8,063 bases of DNA from an uncultured Actinotalea sp. (GTDB lineage Bacteria > Actinomycetota > Actinomycetes > Actinomycetales > Cellulomonadaceae), in NCBI RefSeq assembly GCF_946885855.1, contig NZ_CAMPHH010000155.1, positions 1 to 8,063 of the forward strand, in the 5' to 3' direction. A model generated the notes under the pieces. The model did no database searches, was not told where the DNA came from, and was given only the letters and a program-made list of their open reading frames with translations. Numbering within the stretch: the stretch's first letter is position 1; the number at the start of each line of letters is the position of its first letter. This document shows, piece after piece, positions 1-8,063 of the stretch. The position numbers were made by a program, and so were the translations under genes.

Positions 1-27
1 GGGTGGGCGTCGTCAGGGGAGACGGCA

Positions 28-60
28 GAGGCCCGGGCCCCGTGCGGGGATCCGGGCCTC
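28..60 (-). terminator. Hairpin downstream of asd, probable transcription terminator
   Basis: A perfect 9-bp inverted repeat (GAGGCCCGG at 28-36, CCGGGCCTC at 52-60) encloses a second small stem (CCCC at 38-41 with GGGG at 46-49). It begins 18 bases beyond the asd stop on the minus strand, where the lysC-asd transcript should end. No clear T-run follows, which is common for intrinsic terminators of high-GC actinobacteria. The rest of 1-78 shows no coding sequence I can support. The hairpin is seen directly; its terminator role is inferred. Confidence 0.65.
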
Positions 61-78
61 GGGCCGTCGCGTCGGAGG

Positions 79-2407
<2,329 letters not shown>

Positions 2408-2473
2408 GGTTGCTCCGATGGTGGGGGTCGGGTCGGGGTACCGCGAGGCGCGACGGCGGGCCCCGGCGGGACG

Positions 2474-2479
2474 ATGGTA
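2474..2479 (-). promoter_or_regulatory. Candidate -10 element of the lysC-asd promoter
   Basis: On the minus strand TACCAT matches the actinobacterial -10 pattern TANNNT and is the most AT-rich spot between the TSUP gene and lysC. Transcription starting about 7 bases downstream would give a leader of roughly 60 nucleotides before the lysC GTG. I see no good TTGAC-like -35 at the right spacing, so the promoter is tentative. I found no lysine or threonine riboswitch or attenuator-like leader in this stretch. Confidence 0.35.
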
Positions 2480-2486
2480 ATCGGGC

Positions 2487-2520
2487 CCACGATCCGGACA
2501 CGCCCGGTTCCACGATCCGG
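2487..2520. repeat. 11-bp direct repeat upstream of lysC
   Basis: CCACGATCCGG occurs at 2487-2497 and again at 2510-2520, a repeat period of 23 bp. The pair lies directly upstream of the candidate lysC -10 element, where a regulator could contact RNA polymerase. The exact repeat is seen directly. A role as an operator is inferred, and in DNA this rich in GC a chance repeat cannot be excluded. Confidence 0.4.
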
Positions 2521-2551
2521 TCCCCGTCGACGCGGCGCGGTCGGCGCGGAC

Positions 2552-2566
2552 CGGGGCCGAGCCCCG
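2552..2566 (-). terminator. Short GC hairpin after the TSUP gene, candidate terminator
   Basis: CGGGGC (2552-2557) and GCCCCG (2561-2566) form a perfect 6-bp stem with a 3-base loop, beginning about 29 bases past the TSUP stop on the minus strand. There is no T-run. It would separate TSUP transcription from lysC, but the stem is short and this kind of hairpin arises easily in GC-rich DNA. Confidence 0.4.
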
Positions 2567-2594
2567 CTCGCGACGACGGGTCAGGAGGTCGGGG

Positions 2595-3398
2595 TCAGGG
2601 GACGAGGACGTCCCAGGCCAGCCGGAGGATGAGGCCGCCGACGACCACGAGGAACACCACACGCACGAACGTGCTGCCCCGGGCGAGCGCCATCCGGGCG
2701 CCGAGGTACGCCCCGGCGACGTTCGCCGCCCCCACGAGCAGCCCGAGCCCCCACAGCGGCGCACCCTGCGGCACGAACACGAGCAGCGCCCCGAGGTTCG
2801 TCATCGCGTTGACGATCTTCGCCTTGGCGGACGCCTCGAGGAACGCGTAGCCGAGGATGCCGACCAGCCCGATGACGAGGAAGGTCCCCGTCCCCGGTCC
2901 GACGAGCCCGTCGTAGACGCCGACGGCGGCGCCGAGCAGCGCGGCCGCGCCGAGGTGCTCCCGGCCGGACCACCGCAGCGCCGTCGTCCGCCCGACGGCG
3001 GGCCGCGCGACGGTGTACGCGAACACCGCCACGAGCGCCACGAGGACGACGACGAGGATCGCCTGCTCGGGCAGCAGCACCGCGAGCGCGGCCCCGCCCG
3101 AGGCGCCGACGAGGGCCGCGACGCCCATCGGCACGGCGGTCCGCAGGTCGGGCCGGACCCGCCGGTAGTACGTCACCGCGCTGGTCGAGGTGCCCATGAT
3201 GCTGGCGAGCTTGTTCGTCGCGAGCGCCTGCACCGGGCTGATGCCGGGCACGAGCAGCAGCGCGGGGAGCTGGATGAGACCCCCGCCGCCGACGACGGCG
3301 TCCACCCACCCCGCGAGGAACCCGGCGAGCACGAGGAGGACCACGGTCCCGGTCGCGAGCTCGAGGCCGGTGGTGAGCACCTCGTCCGCCAGCAGCAC
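2595..3398 (-). CDS. TSUP (TauE/SafE) family membrane transporter
   Basis: This is an integral membrane permease of the TSUP family, whose members move sulfite, sulfoacetate or other organosulfur and carboxylate anions. The substrate here cannot be read from sequence. The 267-residue protein is almost wholly hydrophobic, with about eight predicted membrane spans in two related halves. The family's glycine-rich motif appears in the first half as [15 protein letters not shown] (31-45), followed by [17 protein letters not shown]. The second half carries the cognate pattern [13 protein letters not shown] (162-174), then [15 protein letters not shown] chose the GTG at 3398, with AGGA eight bases upstream; an upstream ATG at 3452 would add 18 arginine-rich residues that look non-coding, and a GTG at 3380 is also possible. 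It is divergent from the ABC genes and reads toward lysC, with a candidate hairpin between. No sulfur-metabolism gene adjoins it. Confidence 0.88.
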   Translation of the reverse strand: MLLADEVLTTGLELATGTVVLLVLAGFLAGWVDAVVGGGGLIQLPALLLVPGISPVQALATNKLASIMGTSTSAVTYYRRVRPDLRTAVPMGVAALVGASGGAALAVLLPEQAILVVVLVALVAVFAYTVARPAVGRTTALRWSGREHLGAAALLGAAVGVYDGLVGPGTGTFLVIGLVGILGYAFLEASAKAKIVNAMTNLGALLVFVPQGAPLWGLGLLVGAANVAGAYLGARMALARGSTFVRVVFLVVVGGLILRLAWDVLVP

Positions 3399-3535
3399 GC
3401 CGGTGTTCCTATCACGCGCGCGGCGCCGCGGCCGCACGGACCTCCACACCACCCTTCCCGCCGGGCCCGGACACGCACGGGATCTCCACGGCGGTTCACC
3501 CCCACGGACCTACGGTGCGGCTCTAGCGTTCGACC
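3399..3535. other. Divergent intergenic region between the TSUP and ABC genes
   Basis: These 137 bp should hold promoters for both divergent genes. Only the ABC-side -10 element (3524-3529) is convincing. On the TSUP side AGGA near the GTG can serve as a ribosome binding site, but I see no clear TANNNT. CACGGACCT occurs twice (3435-3443 and 3503-3511), and a 12-bp GC-only palindrome lies at 3419-3430. Both are weak signals in such GC-rich DNA. Confidence 0.5.
3524..3535 (+). promoter_or_regulatory. Leaderless-type -10 promoter element of the ABC operon
   Basis: TAGCGT (3524-3529) fits TANNNT and is followed by exactly six bases before the ATG at 3536. This is the layout of actinobacterial leaderless transcripts, where transcription starts at or next to the start codon. 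No Shine-Dalgarno sequence precedes that ATG, which agrees with leaderless translation. No good -35 lies at 17-18 bp. The same geometry occurs in front of recR. Confidence 0.55.
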
Positions 3536-4468
3536 ATGTCGATCGAGGCGCAGGGGGTCCGGCGGTCCTTCGGTGCGGTGCGCGCGGTGGACGGGGTCGA
3601 CCTCGTCGCGAGACCCGGCCGCGTCACCGCCCTCATCGGGCCCAACGGGTCGGGCAAGACGACGCTGCTGCTCGTCCTCGCGGGCCTGCTGCGGCCGGAC
3701 GCGGGCACCGTGCGGGTCGGCGGCGTCGACCCGCTCACGGACAGTCGGGGCGCACGAGCGGTGACCGGCTGGATGCCGGACGTCTTCGGGACGTGGGACT
3801 CGCTGACGGCCCGGGAGGTGCTGCTCACCTTCGCGGCCGCGTACCGGGTGCCCGACGACGTCGCCCGGGCACGCGTCACCGAGCTCCTCGCCACCGTGCA
3901 CCTGGCGGAGTACGCCGACCGCCCCGCCCACGTGCTCTCCCGTGGCCAGAAGCAGCGACTCGGCCTGGCACGCGCCCTCGTCCACGACCCGCAGGTGCTC
4001 CTGCTCGACGAGCCCGCGTCCGGCCTGGACCCGCGCTCGCGCGTGGACCTGCGCGTCCTGCTGCGCGACCTCGCGAGCCGCGGCAAGACGGTCCTGGTCA
4101 GCAGCCACGTCCTCACCGAGCTCGACGAGATGGCCGACGACGCCGTCTTCCTCTCCGCCGGCCGCACGGTCGCGACCCAGTCGGTCCACGACGCGGTGAC
4201 GACCCGCCGGCCGTGGCGCGTCCGGGCGCTGTCGCAGCGCGGACTCGTGCGGTGGCTGGACGACCGCGAGGTCCCCTGGCGCGCCGAGGAGCCGTTCGCG
4301 GCACCGGCCGAGGGCTCCGGCGGCGTCGTCGTCGAGCTCGAGAGCGAGGAGGCCGCGGCCGCCCTGCTGCGCGACGCCGTCGGCGCGGGGGTGCCGGTCA
4401 CCGCGCTCAGCCCCGCGACCGGCGCGCTGGAGTCCACGTACCTGGCCCTGGAGGAGGAGCGGCGATGA
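3536..4468 (+). CDS. ABC transporter ATP-binding protein (ABC-2 exporter type)
   Basis: This cytoplasmic ATPase subunit powers the membrane protein encoded next. Within its 310 residues the nucleotide-binding domain occupies about 1-215, with Walker A GPNGSGKT (35-42), signature LSRGQ (134-138), Walker B VLLLDE (154-159), a D-loop SGLDP and the switch histidine His191 in SSHVLTELDEM. Two positions depart from consensus. The signature has Arg for the second residue's usual Gly (LSGGQ), and the Q-loop reads WMPDVFG, so Asp82 stands where Gln is usual. I recall a subgroup of ABC-2 ATPases with a similar MPDFFG pattern, so this is probably lineage-specific and not a defect. The last 95 residues form an acidic C-terminal extension, typical of ATPases paired with ABC-2 permeases. 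The last four bases overlap the permease start. The substrate is unknown; drug, peptide or lipid export are all possible. Confidence 0.93.
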   Translation: MSIEAQGVRRSFGAVRAVDGVDLVARPGRVTALIGPNGSGKTTLLLVLAGLLRPDAGTVRVGGVDPLTDSRGARAVTGWMPDVFGTWDSLTAREVLLTFAAAYRVPDDVARARVTELLATVHLAEYADRPAHVLSRGQKQRLGLARALVHDPQVLLLDEPASGLDPRSRVDLRVLLRDLASRGKTVLVSSHVLTELDEMADDAVFLSAGRTVATQSVHDAVTTRRPWRVRALSQRGLVRWLDDREVPWRAEEPFAAPAEGSGGVVVELESEEAAAALLRDAVGAGVPVTALSPATGALESTYLALEEERR

Positions 4469-5637
4469 GCACCGACGTCCAGCCCCGCATCGCGCCCGAC
4501 GACGGTGCCGCTCCCCCGCCCGTGCGGCACACCGGCACGTGGTTGCTCACGCGGTCGGGCGTGCGCACCGTCGCCACGCTCGAGCTGCGTCAGCGGGTGC
4601 GGTCGACACGCTGGGTCGTGTCGCTGGTGGTGTTCGGCGTCGTCGTCGGTGTCGTCACCGCCCTCACCTACTACGTCGCCCGGCAGACGACGGGCGGTGT
4701 GCCGGCGGACACGGCGCTGGCGGCGACCACCGGGCGCACGATGTTCGGCTTCATCGTCTTCTTCGTACTGTTCCTGGGGCTGCTCGTCTCCCCGACCCTG
4801 TCGGCCACGTCCATCAACGGCGACCGGGCGAACGGCACGCTCGCCACGCTCCAGGTGACGCTGCTCAGTCCCGCCGAGATCGTGCTGGGCAAGCTGCTGG
4901 CGTCCTGGGTCGCGTCGCTGGCCTTCCTCGCCGTGTCCGTGCCCTTCGTGGTCTGGGCGTTCGCGACCGGCGGCACGGCGTTCATCGGGCTGGTCACGAC
5001 GCTCCTGCTGCTCGCCGTCGTGCTGGCGGTGGTGTGCGCCATCGGGCTGGGGTTCTCGGCGCTGACCGCCCGCACGGCCGGGTCCTCCGTGCTCACCTAC
5101 GTCGCGATCGCGGGGCTGTGCGTCGTGTCGCTCATCGTGTTCGGACTGAGCATCCCGCTGGTCAGCGGCCAGGAGCGGGTGCAGGTCCGCAGCGAGGACT
5201 GGTCGCCGGGCCGGGACATCACCTTCGACGAGAACGGACGGCCGTCGGAGGAGATCCCCTGCGTCCTGCGGGAGGAGGAGCGGTACGTCACCCACACGGA
5301 GCGCACGTGGTGGCTGCTGGCGGTGAACCCGTTCGTGGTCGTGGCGGACGCCTTGCCGCCGGCGACCGGCACGCAGATCGCGGACCCCATGACCGGCATC
5401 CGCTACGGCGTGCGCACGCTCCGTCTGGGCGCGCAGGAGCCGCTGGACGAGTGCTGGTCCGGCCGGGCCTGGGAGGAGCGCGAGGCCGAGAGCCGGGCGC
5501 GCGCCGACGAGCTGGGCGCCGTCTGGCCGTGGGGCCTCGCGGCGAACCTGCTCCTGGGCGCGGCGGGCGTCCTGCTGGCGGTGCGCCGCCTCACGATTCC
5601 CCAGGCGAAGCTCCCCCGCGGCACCCGCGTCGCCTGA
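4465..5637 (+). CDS. ABC-2 type transporter permease
   Basis: This is the membrane subunit of the exporter whose ATPase is encoded just upstream. The ATG overlaps the ATPase stop as ATGA, and GAGGAGGAG at 4451-4459 is its ribosome binding site, so the two are co-translated. The 390-residue protein has a proline-rich cytoplasmic N terminus. Hydrophobic spans lie at about 51-71, 94-113, 144-167, 172-196 and 208-233, and a last one at about 355-373. After the second span, SINGDRANGTLATLQVTLLS with the following GKLL is typical of ABC-2 permeases, the coupling segment that meets the ATPase. Between the fifth and sixth spans lies a polar segment of about 120 residues (235-353) with only two cysteines (Cys266, Cys330). 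By the ABC-2 topology it should face outside, where a disulfide is possible, although a short hydrophobic patch at 282-296 may touch the membrane. It is convergent with the DUF5063 gene, 39 bp away, without an obvious terminator. Confidence 0.9.
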   Translation: MSTDVQPRIAPDDGAAPPPVRHTGTWLLTRSGVRTVATLELRQRVRSTRWVVSLVVFGVVVGVVTALTYYVARQTTGGVPADTALAATTGRTMFGFIVFFVLFLGLLVSPTLSATSINGDRANGTLATLQVTLLSPAEIVLGKLLASWVASLAFLAVSVPFVVWAFATGGTAFIGLVTTLLLLAVVLAVVCAIGLGFSALTARTAGSSVLTYVAIAGLCVVSLIVFGLSIPLVSGQERVQVRSEDWSPGRDITFDENGRPSEEIPCVLREEERYVTHTERTWWLLAVNPFVVVADALPPATGTQIADPMTGIRYGVRTLRLGAQEPLDECWSGRAWEEREAESRARADELGAVWPWGLAANLLLGAAGVLLAVRRLTIPQAKLPRGTRVA

Positions 5638-5676
5638 CGGTCGCCGCGGTCGCGCCGGCCCCGTGTCGCGCGTGGG

Positions 5677-6339
5677 TCAGGGGTGGAGGGCCTGGAACTC
5701 CGCCTCGGCCGCCACGTCGTCGTCGACGTCCAGGCGCAGGTGGGCGAGGATCACCTGGAGGACGCGCAGGACCGCGGAGGCGCGCTCGCCCCAGTTCGCG
5801 AGGTAGGAGTACTGCCACCACCACAGCGCCTCGAGGGTCTGGCCCGCGTCGAAGTGCCGCTGCCCCTGGACGAGGGCGCCGGCGACGAGGACGAGGTCCC
5901 CGGACACCGACGACGAGACGAGCGACTCCCCCAGCAGCGGGTCGTCGACCTCGACGTAGGCGTCGAGTCCCTCGAAGACGTTCTCGAGCGCGGCCCGCAG
6001 CGGGTCGAGGTCCGCGTCGGGGCCGACGTCGGGCTCGAAGCGCTCCGGCGGGACGATGTCGACCATCGCGCCGAGCCGCGCGCCGGCGGCCAGCACGTCG
6101 GAGACGGCGAGGAGCAGGAGCGGGATCGCGACCTCGGGGTTCGTCCCGGCCGCGACCTCGGTGACCGTGGTGACGAAGGCGCGGGCCTCCTGCGAGACCG
6201 ACGCTGCGACCTCGGCGAGGTCGGCCGGGGCCTCCGTCGGGTGCGCAGCGGCGCCCTCCGCGTCCGGGGCGGACGAGCCGTGCGCGTCCGGTCCGGTGGC
6301 CTGCTGCGGGACGTCGGCGTTCTCGGGGGTGTCAGGCAC
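5677..6339 (-). CDS. DUF5063-like conserved protein encoded after recR
   Basis: The function is unknown. I assign it to DUF5063 from its position directly after recR and from its general shape, not from a search. The 220 residues fall into a polar Ala/Asp/Pro tail (1-38) and a mostly alpha-helical acidic domain (39-220). Tryptophans and aromatics cluster at [20 protein letters not shown] (169-188), probably the core of the fold. There is no signal peptide; a hydrophobic stretch [15 protein letters not shown] (71-85) looks like a buried helix, not a membrane span. I prefer the GTG at 6339 over an ATG at 6384: GGAGG (6347-6351) stands 7 bases upstream of it, and the longer N terminus would overlap recR by 53 bp. 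The chosen start overlaps the recR end by 8 bp, so the two are probably translated from one message. The gene ends 39 bp from the convergent ABC permease. Confidence 0.8.
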   Translation of the reverse strand: MPDTPENADVPQQATGPDAHGSSAPDAEGAAAHPTEAPADLAEVAASVSQEARAFVTTVTEVAAGTNPEVAIPLLLLAVSDVLAAGARLGAMVDIVPPERFEPDVGPDADLDPLRAALENVFEGLDAYVEVDDPLLGESLVSSSVSGDLVLVAGALVQGQRHFDAGQTLEALWWWQYSYLANWGERASAVLRVLQVILAHLRLDVDDDVAAEAEFQALHP

Positions 6340-6931
6340 TGATCTGCCTCCGTCCTTCGAAGGCCCGCCCCAGCGTGACCTCATCGGCGTACTCCAGGTC
6401 GCCCCCGACCGGCAGGCCGGATGCGAGGCGGGTCACCCGCAGGCCCAGGGGGACCAGCAGGCGTGCGAGATACGTGGCCGTGGCCTCGCCCTCGACGTTG
6501 GGGTCGGTCGCGAGGATGACCTCGGTGACCTGCCCGTCGGCGAGACGGGCGAGGAGCTCCTTGATGCGCAGGTCGTCCGGGCCGACGTCGTCGATCGGGT
6601 TGATGGCACCGCCGAGCACGTGGTACCTCCCGCGGAACTCGCGGGTGCGCTCGATCGCGACGACGTCCTTGGGCTCCTCGACCACGCAGATGACGGCAGG
6701 TGACCGGCGCGGGTCGCGGCACACCCGGCACAGCTCCTCCTGGGCGACGTTGCCGCAGACGGAGCAGAACTGGACGCGCGCCTTGACCTCGATCAGCGCG
6801 TCGGCGAGCCGGCGCACGTCCGCGGGATCCGCGGCGAGGAGGTGGAAGGCGATGCGCTGCGCGCTCTTGGGGCCGACCCCGGGCAACCGCCCGAGCTCGT
6901 CGATGAGGTCCTGCACCGCGCCTTCGTACAC
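6332..6931 (-). CDS. recR: Recombination mediator protein RecR
   Basis: RecR is a ring-forming DNA-binding protein that works with RecO (and RecF) to load RecA at gaps during recombinational repair. The 199-residue length is typical. All family parts are present: an N-terminal helix-hairpin-helix [13 protein letters not shown] (16-28), a four-cysteine zinc motif at Cys56, Cys59, Cys68 and Cys71, and a Toprim domain from about 79 to 172 with VVEEPKD (Glu85/86) and [13 protein letters not shown] (Asp143). The GTG start at 6931 gives the standard N terminus [19 protein letters not shown]. No Shine-Dalgarno sequence precedes it, and a -10-like TAGGCT ends six bases upstream, suggesting a leaderless transcript. 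The gene lies 64 bp after dnaX, with no ybaB between them, and overlaps the DUF5063 gene by 8 bp at its end. Confidence 0.97.
   Translation of the reverse strand: MYEGAVQDLIDELGRLPGVGPKSAQRIAFHLLAADPADVRRLADALIEVKARVQFCSVCGNVAQEELCRVCRDPRRSPAVICVVEEPKDVVAIERTREFRGRYHVLGGAINPIDDVGPDDLRIKELLARLADGQVTEVILATDPNVEGEATATYLARLLVPLGLRVTRLASGLPVGGDLEYADEVTLGRAFEGRRQISA
6337..6351 (-). promoter_or_regulatory. Ribosome binding site deciding the DUF5063 GTG start
   Basis: On the minus strand GGAGG (6351-6347) is followed by seven bases and GTG (6339-6337). The site lies inside the last codons of recR. It is the best-spaced Shine-Dalgarno sequence near this start and supports the shorter reading of the downstream gene. 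Confidence 0.7.
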
Positions 6932-6943
6932 ACGGTCAGCCTA
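6932..6943 (-). promoter_or_regulatory. Leaderless-type -10 promoter element of recR
   Basis: On the minus strand TAGGCT (6943-6938) fits TANNNT and is followed by six bases (GACCGT) before the recR GTG at 6931. Lack of a Shine-Dalgarno sequence agrees with a leaderless message that starts at the initiation codon. It would let recR and the DUF5063 gene be transcribed apart from dnaX. No recognisable -35 element is seen. Confidence 0.55.
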
Positions 6944-6995
6944 GTCGCCGGAGCGCCCCGCGGGCCTCGCGGCGCCACCGTCCGCGCCGGGAGGA

Positions 6996-8063
6996 TCAGC
7001 CTTCCTCCGGGATCTCGTCGATGACGGTGCCGCCGAGCATCTGGGCGATGAGCGGCGCGCCGACCAGTCCCGTCGAGGCGAGGTCCGGGTCGTCCGGGTC
7101 GGTGTCCTCGCCGTCGTCGTAGCGCCGCACGGGGGCCGACGGTGCGGCCGCGCCGCCGAAGCGACCGCGAGCCCGCGGCTCGTCCCGCTGCGCCTGGGCT
7201 GCGGTGTGCGACCGGCCCAAGCCGGGTGCCGCGTCCGGTGCTCGCGTCGCGCCCCGCGCCTGCCCGGCGGGCCGCGCGCCGGCGTCCGGGGGGCCGTCGG
7301 GGTACGGCTCCTCCTCGGGCGGCGGGATGTCCCACGGTGGCGGCGGCTCCTCGGCGCGCGCCGCGGCGGCGGACCCGACCGGGATGCCGACGTTGCTGCC
7401 GGGCGACGACGCCGTCGCTCGCTCACCCGTCCGCTCGCCGTCGCCGGCACCAGAGGCGTCGGCGGCCGGGGCGGCGGCGCGGCGCGCGGGCGGCGCATCC
7501 CAGGATGCCGCGGCCTCGGCGGTGGACATCGCGCGGCGGCGCTCGTCGCCTCCCGCAGCGCCCGGCCGGTTCCCGCCCGACGGCGCCGCGGCCGCAGCCG
7601 ACCCCGTCGCCTCGCCGCCATCCGTGCCAGGGGGCGCCGCCGGTGCGGTCGCGTCTCCCGCGATCGTCGGTTCGATCCGCACCTCGAGGCCGAGGGTCTC
7701 GTGCAGCGCGCGCCGGACGTGGTCGGCGTGGTTGCCGGTCCGGAACGTCCCCGCGAGCTGCGGGGTGGTGAAGGCCAGCGACAGCCGGCCCTCGGCGAGC
7801 TCGGCCACGTGCGCGTTCTGGCTGACGAGCACCCAGGTCGCCATGCGCAGGCCCTTGAGGGTCTGCAGCACCTCGGGCCAGCGGCGACGGACCGTCTCGG
7901 CGTCGAGCCCGCCGGCCGTCAGGGAACCGGCGGCCGGCGGTGCGGGCGCGGGTCCGGTCGCAGCGGCGGGTGCGGCAGGTGCGGCCGGTCCAGCCGCAGC
8001 AGCAGGGGCTGTGGCCGCAGGTCCAGTGGCCTCAGGACCGGCAGCGGGGGCAGGGGTGGGGCC
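6996..8063 (-). CDS. dnaX: DNA polymerase III subunit gamma/tau, C-terminal part (cut by the right window edge)
   Basis: DnaX is the clamp-loader subunit that links polymerase III and DnaB at the replication fork. Only the last 355 codons are here; the frame stays open to the window edge, so the AAA+ ATPase domain and true start lie outside. The visible part begins with an Ala/Pro/Gly linker (local residues 1-50). Next is the conserved region of actinobacterial DnaX (53-135), with RRRWPEVLQTLKGLRMATW, LVSQNAHVAEL and AFTTPQLAGTFRTGNHADHV. A disordered Ala/Pro/Gly/Glu stretch of roughly 185 residues follows, including PPPPWDIPPPEEEPYPD. A short conserved tail, LVGAPLIAQMLGGTVIDEI, closes the protein. 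Any in-window start such as the GTG at 7871 falls inside the conserved region and is not a real start. recR follows after 64 bp. Confidence 0.93.
   Translation of the reverse strand, partial: GPTPAPAAGPEATGPAATAPAAAAGPAAPAAPAAATGPAPAPPAAGSLTAGGLDAETVRRRWPEVLQTLKGLRMATWVLVSQNAHVAELAEGRLSLAFTTPQLAGTFRTGNHADHVRRALHETLGLEVRIEPTIAGDATAPAAPPGTDGGEATGSAAAAAPSGGNRPGAAGGDERRRAMSTAEAAASWDAPPARRAAAPAADASGAGDGERTGERATASSPGSNVGIPVGSAAAARAEEPPPPWDIPPPEEEPYPDGPPDAGARPAGQARGATRAPDAAPGLGRSHTAAQAQRDEPRARGRFGGAAAPSAPVRRYDDGEDTDPDDPDLASTGLVGAPLIAQMLGGTVIDEIPEEG

Noticed and set aside
2408..2764. N-terminal extension of lysC to an ATG at 2764
   Set aside because: It overlaps the TSUP gene, is Arg/Pro-rich and unlike any aspartokinase N terminus. 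The GTG at 2407 with GGAG upstream fits homologues.
3419..3430. 12-bp perfect palindrome CGCGGCGCCGCG upstream of the TSUP gene
   Set aside because: It is made only of G and C in alternating runs, which arise often by chance here, and it is not symmetrically placed on a promoter.
3435..3511. 9-bp direct repeat CACGGACCT (3435-3443 and 3503-3511)
   Set aside because: It is short, the copies are 68 bp apart, and chance is a sufficient explanation in such biased DNA. Noted only in the intergenic description.
3190..4464. Upstream extension of the permease reading frame through the ABC ATPase and into the TSUP gene
   Set aside because: The frame is open by GC bias only. Family-like sequence begins at the ATG at 4465, with a good ribosome binding site.
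3523..5295. Long minus-strand open frame opposite the ABC genes
   Set aside because: It is a compositional shadow of the two ABC genes and shows no recognisable domain.
5638..5676. Search for a bidirectional terminator between the convergent permease and DUF5063 genes
   Set aside because: No inverted repeat of convincing length is present in these 39 bp.
6971..6988. Possible dnaX terminator hairpin (GGCGC/GCGCC)
   Set aside because: It has only a 5-bp stem with an 8-base loop and no T-run, too weak to annotate.
7142..7771. Plus-strand Arg/Pro-rich frame opposite dnaX
   Set aside because: It is the complement of the Ala/Pro-rich DnaX linker, with no independent coding evidence.

Overview
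The window is a very GC-rich chromosomal segment (GC or GC-ending codons almost everywhere, GTG starts, leaderless-looking promoters). It is best explained as a high-GC actinobacterium, probably of the Micrococcales (Cellulomonas-like). That placement is inferred from protein style and gene order, not from a search. I count eight protein genes, one of them cut by the right edge. I found no tRNA, rRNA, CRISPR array, insertion sequence or phage gene.

Layout, left to right. Positions 1-78 are a non-coding tail holding a strong hairpin that probably terminates the asd transcript. Positions 79-2407 (minus strand) hold lysC and asd, an aspartokinase and aspartate-semialdehyde dehydrogenase pair separated by one base. 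These catalyse the first two steps from aspartate to lysine, threonine, methionine and diaminopimelate. lysC contains an in-frame internal start with its own Shine-Dalgarno sequence, as expected for separate alpha and beta aspartokinase subunits. Positions 2408-2594 are non-coding, with a candidate lysC promoter, an 11-bp direct repeat and a terminator-like hairpin. Positions 2595-3398 (minus) encode a TauE/SafE (TSUP) membrane permease. Positions 3399-3535 are a divergent intergenic region. Positions 3536-5637 (plus) hold a two-gene ABC-2-type transporter, ATPase then permease, overlapping by ATGA.

Positions 5677-8063 (minus) return to housekeeping genes: a DUF5063-like protein, recR, and the 3' part of dnaX. 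The recR and DUF5063 genes overlap by 8 bp.

As I recall, the order dnaX, (ybaB), recR, DUF5063, lysC, asd is common on one strand in actinobacteria. Read that way, the window is this conserved DNA-replication/repair and amino-acid block, interrupted between the DUF5063 gene and lysC by a TSUP permease and an oppositely oriented ABC transporter, and lacking ybaB between dnaX and recR. I see no convincing undescribed system. The most useful second-look items are the internal lysC start, the repeat upstream of lysC, two leaderless-type promoters with identical geometry, and the transporter interruption.
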